The position numbers were made by a program, and so were the translations under genes. The notes beneath the pieces were generated by a model. The model saw only the letters and a list, made by a program, of their open reading frames with translations, made no database searches and was not told where the DNA came from. Positions 29,721 to 37,045 of a DNA stretch of 37,045 nt are shown here, in pieces (the first letter of the stretch is position 1; every line of letters starts with the position of its first letter). The stretch covers positions 195,542,147-195,579,191 of the forward strand of contig JBOZIK010000001.1 in assembly GCA_051453625.1 (NCBI GenBank), given 5' to 3'. The stretch comes from Welwitschia mirabilis. Lineage: Eukaryota > Gnetophyta > Gnetopsida > Welwitschiales.

Positions 29721-30419
29721 AAACATAAGACATGCTGCTAAAATTTGGCCTTCCTGACAGTCCAGTCTCCATGTGTGCATCATCTCCACAAATTTGATTG
29801 CTTCACCTGTTCATTCAGTTTGCAAATCTAATCACTCTCACTGTTATAGCAGTTTCCTTAAAGCCTTAAAGAAGCTTATCTTTCATTTTCATTTCCTGCA
29901 CATGCAATCTGGTTCCTTTGATGGATTCAGAAGTAAAGGCCAAAGAAAAGCAAGCATAAGGCAAACAAGAACATTGCACCACACGATCTTTCATCCTTCT
30001 CCAACAGAGGTGCAGATAAGCCTTTAAAGGCTATGACTCTGCAACCTTCAGATGTGCTTGGATGCAGTATTGCTTGGATATTTCAATGCCTCACACACTC
30101 TTCATGTTTCTTTGAAGAAATGAAGCCAAAAAGAATTCAAAAGGATGCTTTTCAATGCTCCAAATTTTCTTAGAGAGGGATGAGCAAGATGTTGAAGAAG
30201 GATGCTTGGACATTGCTCAAAGGTGCATTGCTAATTCCGCATTTGTATATGGAAATATCTCCATTTTTGAATCGGCCATCAAATTCTGTGAGGAGCTAGA
30301 TTTAATGTTGAAAAATGTTCAATGTCAATGGTGTGTGAAAAGAAAGACGAAAAAACATGAAAAAGGTCAATCCATGGATTTTTGGTTTGCGTGACCTTAT
30401 GGGAGGTGCAATTTGACCC

Positions 30420-31000
30420 TTAAACTAGAACCTTTCCTCCACCCTTGTGGTGCATCACTCCTCCGAGAGCATCTTATAGTCTTGTACAATGCTTGTCATC
30501 ATTTCTGTTGTGTTGGGTTTGTGGGCATGAGGCCTCTTAGATATGGATTGGTTAAGGCCCTTGATATATTTTACGATTTTTCACAGGTGCTTTAGATCAT
30601 GTTTGTATTAGATCTTGCTTGTGTCAACTCCATAACTTAAGTCTGCTAGTATGCAATCCATGGAAAAGGAGTCCAGAGTGAAATGCCTTTTGAAGTTCTT
30701 CATAAAATTCTCCTATGTTCTTGGGTAGGCAACAGGATCCCTAACCACATTGCTTCAACACTCATCCATGAGGAAGTTCAAGTTGGTGGCCTACCTGAGT
30801 CAATCTTTTCCCTAGTTATTTTGAATCTTGAAATATTTTTCCATGTGATGAGAAACATCCTTTTGCGATAACATGCTTCCTTAGTTTACATTAGAGTTTG
30901 AAAGCTTCTACTTATTCACAGGCCCAGACTTTCCCACATCTGAACAGTTTTGTCCATACCATTGTTACTATTAAGGGAGTCTTCTTCCCACCCTAGTAAG
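30420..31000 (-). pseudogene. Ty3/gypsy Gag relic, second copy
   Basis: The minus strand reads KDVSHHMEKYFKIQNN (about 30863 leftward), then FLMDEC, ENFMKNFKRHF and, near 30590-30470, KYIKGLNQSI. It parallels the relic at 20340-21104 (HHVEKYFVIQEI, EEFIDMF.RRF, EYVMGLK). It holds many stops. A bare start-side stretch with MDKTVQMWESLGL lies to the right. Plus-strand frames over this region, such as 30683-30871, are shadows of it. Confidence 0.6.
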
Positions 31001-34000
31001 CCTTGAATGCTTCGAAGCAAGGTAGTCATCATCGTGGTTTCGCATTTTGTATGTTGAATATGCCTAAATAGTTTCTATAGATTAAGTGCTTTCATTTTAG
31101 TGAGACTCGATCATAGTTTTCATGTTTTTATGTCTTCCTAAACATCTAGCACATTGTGAGTTGGACTTATCAGTTATCACTTGTACATATTGCAAGAACA
31201 TTAAGCACCCACTGTGCAACTTGATTCCTAGTTTCAACCTATGCTTGAGCTGAGACAATGCAGGCCTCCTACCCTTTTGTGCTAACCCCTCTCCCACTAG
31301 AAGATCTCTTTCTATCATATATCCACCCAATTGAGTTTGGAAGTAGAGGTTTCTACCCACATTCAAACTGCATTCTGGATGGAGGAAGTGAAAAGGCAAG
31401 AGGAGGAACATCATCATCAAGTACTAGTGGGTTGGGATTCCTCGTTCTTACTCCACATCATATTTATGTTGTTTCTCTGATTGTCCTTTTCTCATGGTGA
31501 TTCTTTTGTTGAATGGGTTAAGGTGTGGTACTCGCACTCCCTAATAGAGAAGAGTAATGCTAAGATTGGTTTCCTTGTCGAGAGAAACATTACAATGCAT
31601 GGGAATATGGAGTTCTATGAGGAGGTCCATTGCTTGGGGGCAAGCCCACAAGGGTGGTTTGTGGTAGCTATGGGACTTTACCCTGGCTGAATTGATACCT
31701 CCATTCATTAGACCCTTGATTCCTCCTCACCAAAAGTATTGTTGAGGATACTACGTCTTTCAAGGCTTCTCCTAAGGTTACTCCCAATGCCTTGGCTCCA
31801 CTAACCCATATGGAGGGGCCCTAATCCATGCCTCAATATGATTTGGAGGACCATTACTCAAATCAGCTTCTTCTCTTCCACTCCTTTGCTCTTTTACTTA
31901 GTTTGAAGCATCGAGACTATTGGCTCTGACAACTTTGTAATGCTTCTTATTTAATAGCATTAATAAAAGAAAAAGGATTTCTAAGATCAAATTTGAAATG
32001 TTTAATGCACGTTGTCTTAGGTTATGCCTGGGTGACCACTTTGACCCCTCAGCACCTTTACCATTCCCATCTAGCTCTAGCAATCAAAAATCTCCTTTTT
32101 GAATTATTAAATCCTAGCACTTAGCATCTTTCACACTCTAGGCATCCAACATTGAGAGCTAGGGCATCCAACCTCTGACAACTAGAGCAACAATAAAAGT
32201 AAGGTCTAGACACCCATTCGTTAAGAAAATTCATTTTGTGGATACCCTATGACCTTTTGAACCTAATAGGTCCTCTAAGGCCTAATTGTCTCTATAAACA
32301 AGCTCCAAATTCCATTTTTTGGAATCAGGTACCAAGGTACTGTCAATCTTAAGAACAACTAATCTTTCAGCCTCTGTTAGTGCCTTGCGATCCTGTTCTT
32401 CATTTCCAGTATTCTTAAAGCACAAAACCAAATGCATGCACACACTTCTTGTGTTTTTAATTATCTTTGATTATTATAATAACATTCCTGAAAGATCTTT
32501 GATATCTAGACATTCTAATATAAGACTAAAACAACCCCATGTAGCACTATCTCACCCACTCTCGCCCATTTAGAAATGCTAGGTTAGGGTTAACTCCCTT
32601 GTGGGGGAAGAGAGAAATCCACCCTCACATAATCGTTTATGATGATCTTCATATGTTTGGTTTTCAACCCTTTTAAATCTATATGACATCGCCATATCGA
32701 TGTTCCATCTTTAGAAATCTGATTCTCAATACTTTGTTTGTGTATGCACTAACTGATCAAATAATCCTTAAATATTTATTGCATCATATCTTATGAATTT
32801 TCTAATAAGTGGATTATATGCTACCCTTCTTAGTGTTAAAGAGTCCCCACTTACCCTAGACATTACAGTATTGGAGACCTACTTTTGTGGATATAGGATA
32901 CTGCACATATATGACCCATAAGAGGAACTGCTCACCTGCAAACTAGTATTAGTTTATAAGTTCTTATTTCCTATCATCTATTATTTGATCTTTTGGTTGA
33001 TTGATCACATTGTGTTCTTGTGATCTTGTTTGCTGTGAGTTTTTGCATTTAGAATTAATTGTTCATGGATACCATTGAGCCTTGGGCCCCTAGCAGTTGA
33101 ATCTAATTGTTATATCATATTTGGACTTTGCAGTTCCTGGTAATTTATAGAATTGTAAGTTACTTCTAGGCTTTAAAGCACCCCTTATCAATTTTATATG
33201 TACATCCATTTTATTTACATATTTTGAGCCTTAGAGTCCGCATCATAGATTTTATTTGTAGATAGTTTTTCATTCACAAGTTCTAAGCCAAAGTGCTGCT
33301 GTAGTTTGTTTCGTCTGTAGATTCAATGATTTTATTATTTAAGCATGGAAGCTTTTGTCTTGCATTTCTTCTCTCTCGGGCCTAATTGCTTCTGGTTATT
33401 GTTTGTTTGATTGTTTTTAGTGGATTCCACATTTGTTTGCTTAATGTTGTTGATTTTTAGTTGAGTGGAATGCAAGCCTCATTTCTCTTGTTGTATTGAA
33501 TGTACTTATTTTGTCAATTAGCCTTTTAGAATTCCTTTGTGTTCAGTAATCTGTAGAGTCTAGTTGTGAATTCATTTTGACAAAAACCAGATTTATACTT
33601 TCCTTTTCTGTTTATGCTTTCCACCAAGACTAAGTTTTGTATAACTTTTTCTCTAAAGCTTTAGAATATGTTTCAACCTTATTTGATGTAATCAATCTCC
33701 TTTTTATTTGCATTGTCAATAGTTTCATAGTTCATATAACAAGAAGGTTATAGAATGTGTAAATGCAGATATAGTGTAGGGTGAAAAGTTTGAATGTATT
33801 GTTATGGAATGTGCAGGCTATATTTGGGGAAATGTATCTCATTAGTCTAATACTTTTTGAAACTTGATGTCAAATCCGAACTTTGCAGCTAGGTGAAATG
33901 TATGGTTGTCTATCAAAATTGGCAATGAATGCTTTACCCCTTTAATTTTTATTTTTGCATTATTAGAAGGGTAGAGGCCCTAAAGAAGAAAAATCCACTT

Positions 34001-34340
34001 GTTCCATATGTCTTTGAAGTAATACTTATTTATTTCATAATGAATATAACGAGTTCCCATAGCCTATAACTTCAGTTAACAAGGTCATAATTATAGTAAT
34101 AAATTTAAAAGCTCAACTACTTGTAAAGGAGAGCTTAACATTTGTTGAGCATAAAACACTAATCGTAAATGTATATGGCTATATACCTTAATGAGGTGGT
34201 TGATGTTGAGCTGTTGTCATCATTACTGTTCTACCATTGTTTATCGAAATAACTATTGTTATTTATGTCCACAACATTCTCTCTTTTTGTATTCTCTCTT
34301 GACTTCAACTTTGCATGTTAACTATATTCATTGGTCTTCT
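31001..34340. other. Long stretch without a recognisable gene
   Basis: Short frames only. Near 32140-32185, TAGGCATCCAACATTGAGAG and GGGCATCCAACC are reverse complements of the TTGGATGCCTA words at 34690-35110, which hints at an LTR piece in the opposite orientation. The rest (32600-33800) is AT-rich and featureless. It may be intron of the oxidoreductase gene. Confidence 0.45.
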
Positions 34341-34362
34341 TAACATGGTAGTAGAGGTTAGG
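34341..34362 (+). other. Possible LTR end and primer-binding site
   Basis: TAACA followed by TGGTAGTAGAGGTTAGG resembles an LTR terminus plus a worn tRNA-iMet site (TGGTATCAGAGCC). It lies about 1.2 kb upstream of the copia gag relic that begins near 35538, in the same orientation. The match is weak. Confidence 0.25.
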
Positions 34363-34689
34363 TTCAATATTGATTTGTTAGCCTTGTAGAAGCTTGAGGA
34401 TGAGGAAAAGTAGTTTGAAGATTTATAGGGGTTGCTTTTTTTTTCAAGGGTTTGTAGTGTTGGTTCTAGAATTTAGTGGTATTCATACGTTAGTCTTAGA
34501 GCTTTTTGGAGCTCATGCACTTGTTTTGCAAAGAACATCTGGATCCTAGAAGTTAAGATTCCTTGTAGTTAAATCCCAAGTGATTGTAGGGATTGGAGGA
34601 GGACAAGAAGGAAGATCAGATCAAGAATGAGCAAATTGCAATTGTTTTGCATTAGAAAACATCATTTAATGGTTGTAGTTTTCTATGAG

Positions 34690-35110
34690 CTTGGACACTC
34701 TAAGTTTGAAAGTTGTGAGTTTAGATGTCTAGAGTTTGAATGCCTAGTGATGGACCGCTCCAGAATTTTTTGGAAAAAGCTAAGTGTCAATCTAAAGCTT
34801 TGGCATTTGATCAACTAAGATTCAAGAAGAAGTTTATTTAGAACTTGAAGCATTTAAAGGCTTGTAGAAGAGTCCTAAAGAGATCAACTATAGTAGCATT
34901 TGAAGGATTGGACACTTTTAGCATCTTAATGATTGGACACCATAGCATCTAAAGGATTAGAGGCTTGAGTGTTTGAAGGTCATTGCATGCCTAAAGACTT
35001 ATTGGATGTCTGAAGAGTTTTTGAATGCCTAAAAGTTGATTTGATGCTTTAAGAGAGTTTGAACACTCATGAGGTGTTTGGATGCCTAGACAAAGTTTGG
35101 ATGCCATCTC
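34690..35110. repeat. Degenerate GGATGCCTA-type word array
   Basis: Loose repeats of about 20-30 bp centre on words such as GATGTCTAGAG, GAATGCCTAG, GGATGTCTGAAG, GAATGCCTAAAAG, GGATGCCTAGACAAAG and GGATGCCATC. They resemble the decayed GGATGTCC forms in the Sirevirus LTR but have a different core. Confidence 0.45.
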
Positions 35111-35210
35111 AAAGTGAAAGGCAAAAAGGGGAAAGTTCTAGGTAAGGAACTTGTTCAAGTTTTCAAAGGCCATGTTCTAAAGTTCCTGGCTTCTTGCTAA
35201 GGCTTAAGAT

Positions 35211-35265
35211 CAGGGAAGAAAAGAAAAGAAAAAGAGAAAAAGAAAGAAAGGGTGGAAAAAAGATT
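35211..35265. repeat. Purine-rich tract
   Basis: A run dominated by GAAAAGAAAAGAAAAAGAG and AAAGAAAGAAAGGG, just after the degenerate word array and before the copia gag relic. Probably simple sequence. Confidence 0.7.
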
Positions 35266-35537
35266 ACTCAACATAGTTTCATTATATGTGCATATGCGTT
35301 TTTTACGAAGCTAATGTATCAAAGAAGTGAAGAACTCTATAGTTAAACACACTTTTTTTTCTAAAATAGTACTAGGTGGGTGAACTTTGTTTTTTTATAA
35401 TTTTCTTTGTTAATCGGGATATGTGAAATTTGTCAATCTTGCTCTTTCTTGATCAACATTTTGTTATATTAGATAGTTAAAAATTCCTTTTTTAGATAGT
35501 GAGAATTGTAAATTGTTCCTTGGTGATTGCATAAGAT

Positions 35538-37045
35538 ATGAAATCCGAAAAGGCACATTTGAAACATTTTAAGACTCTCATTGCTTTTCCTACTCTGTAT
35601 GACTCGTTTTTCAGCAATGCTAATGAACTCCAAAGACACAATAGGGCAAACTCAAGTGAATTGGAAATGTCTGAATTTAGTAGAAGTGCTATTGGAACAA
35701 TGAAAATGTTAATTAATTTCAAGAAAAATGTCATCGTTGTCTTGGATAGTCAGTCTAACTAGGACAGATAGTATAGAGGTCGTTTGGAAAAGAACAATGA
35801 TTCACTACCAATGACAAATGATGAGGCTATTGCAAAATGGGAAGTGATTGATGAGATTTTATTTCCTTCAATTTTGTTGGTCATAAATGAATGCCATCAT
35901 CAAATAGTACATAAGTGTATATCCACATACAAAATTATGGAAATGTTCAAGGCCTTGTCTAGTAAGAAATCAAGCTTGGAGTTGACCTATCTTCTGAATA
36001 AGATGAATAATGTTTGCATAGAAAGAGGCAAGGCATTGGAAATGGTCAATGAGCTTTGAGGTATTAAGAGATTCATGACGAACTACTATGAACAACGATG
36101 CATTGCACGTGCATTCTTGATAAAGACCGCTTAATTGGTACCTCCTATGACTAGGTAATAACAACTCTATCAGCTAATGGCATGTTGAAAACCATGGACT
36201 TTGAAATGCTAGCTAAGATCCTAATGACCTCGACAAGCAACATGTTGCATACCACTAGAGTGGCATGGGAATTAATTCTATAGGAAGGCAAACAAACTAC
36301 AATGGAGGTAATAGGAAGCAAGGTTGCAAAGGGAACAACTATGGTAGTGCATGCCGCATGACTAAGCAACAAGGATAAGAAGGTGACGAGAAGAAGTAGC
36401 GTTGAGAAGGTGGACCCAAGAAGAAGGATAAAAGCTAGACAAAGTGCTAGAAATGTCAGATGAATGGCCACTATGCATCTAAATATAAAGTTCCATATAT
36501 GCAGCTTTAGAAGAGGGGTCAGGCATATTATGTAGAGGAAACAAGGCATCCATTGGAATCTTCTAACAATAATAAAGAATCTGCATCCTATGTCGAATTT
36601 GTGGAAGTGGGAAGTGGTAAGAAGTCAAAACGAGTGGATCTTCTGAATAATGAGATCGAACTGGTCTAGTGGGATATCATGTAGATACAATTGGTTTTGT
36701 GAATCCAGTGGTGTTAATGCAACATACCATGGGTAATAGATACTAGAGCAACTTAGCATATGATTTTGAAGGAGGACTTGTTCTAAGTTAAACGAGTTGT
36801 TTTACAACACAGTCATGGTGACAAATAAGAATTTACACCTACTGTTGGGAATTAGAACAATTTTGGTGAAACCTTTAGATGATCAAATGGATTGTAGCTA
36901 AGACATGTTTTGTACATCCTAGGCCTAAAACAAAATCTACTATCACAACGTACATTGATTTAGAAAGACTTTGATATCATGATGGTAGCAATAGGTGGAA
37001 AAGTAAATGTTACTAGTGAAAGAAAGACCTATCTCATGGGTCAAT
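35538..37045 (+). pseudogene. Ty1/copia Gag-protease relic, running off the right edge
   Basis: Pieces in several frames follow the copia order: a possible Gag start (MSEFSRSAIGTMKMLINF), a UBN2-like capsid stretch (ILFPSILLVINECHHQIVHK and MEMFKALSSKKSSLELTYLL), then a zinc knuckle at 36445-36486 (C, stop, KCQMNGHYASK, Y) where a TAG sits after the first Cys and Tyr replaces the last Cys. The protease follows at 36730 with WVIDTRAT, stop, HM: the active-site DTG is DTR. After it comes VLYILGLKQNLLSQ, the usual C-terminal protease block. Knuckle and protease share a frame, but the capsid part is in another. This is a different copia family from the Sirevirus-like element, and inactive. Confidence 0.78.

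Noticed and set aside
30155-30394. Open frame of 79 codons between the gypsy gag and protease relics
   Set aside because: It is antisense to the gypsy element and has no domain I recognise; kept only as part of the relic region.
35213-35255. Possible polypurine tract marking an LTR
   Set aside because: It is a long, low-complexity purine run without an adjacent TG-starting LTR that I can match elsewhere.
1-37045. tRNA, rRNA or small structured RNA genes
   Set aside because: Read by eye for tRNA-like arms and rRNA-like blocks; nothing convincing. The only tRNA-related sequences are the primer-binding sites of the retroelements.

Overview
The window looks like intronic or near-genic DNA of a large, transposon-rich plant genome. 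A gymnosperm or another large-genome seed plant is my best guess; the species cannot be read from the sequence. The case rests on several layers of decayed plant retroelements (L1-type LINE, Ty1/copia Sirevirus-like, Ty3/gypsy), a hAT transposase relic, and one well-conserved multi-exon plant gene with GT-AG introns. No rRNA, tRNA, bacterial operon or CRISPR array was seen.

Layout. 1-1556: minus-strand LINE ORF2 relic. 1573-3089: plus-strand 3' end of a gypsy-type element (GPY/F-like module, purine tract, start of an LTR with a short-motif array and a TATA box). 3090-14721: a large Sirevirus-like copia element inserted into that LTR, with LTRs (TGTTGA...CTAACA), an imperfect 5-bp target duplication (TCACT/TCAGT), a primer-binding site, decayed gag-PR-IN-RT-RH, a third env-like ORF and purine tracts. 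An inverted gag/LTR piece and a second RNase H copy complicate it. 14722-16050: no gene seen. 16055-17641: a second broken ORF with the same overall architecture as the env-like ORF. 17768-17998: another short-motif array. 18758-19870: hAT transposase relic. 20340-21104: minus-strand gypsy gag relic. 22695-23000: minus-strand copia-like LTR relic. 26102-28660: nine exons (350 codons) from the middle of a flavin-containing amine oxidase/carotene-desaturase-like oxidoreductase. 29545-31000: minus-strand gypsy gag and protease relic. 34341-37045: a copia gag/protease relic running off the right edge.

How the parts relate. The only apparently intact host coding sequence is the oxidoreductase. Its FAD-binding N-terminus and its C-terminus are not in the window, so if the gene is whole, the retroelements on both sides lie inside very long introns. 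All transposon ORFs carry stops or frameshifts, so none looks autonomous. The most distinctive signal is the way the LTR promoters are built: dense arrays of short motifs (GGACGTCC palindromes in the copia LTR, CACCCAGTGATG-type words in the gypsy LTR) sit just upstream of TATA boxes, and the palindromes vary largely as expected from CpG decay.

Caution on assembly. Nine of the eleven 100-N gaps are flanked by direct copies of the same sequence, the mark of overlapping contig ends that were never merged. Apparent tandem duplications at those places should not be read as biology. Three larger gaps (552, 191 and 310 N) remove gag, integrase and reverse-transcriptase sequence from the copia element.
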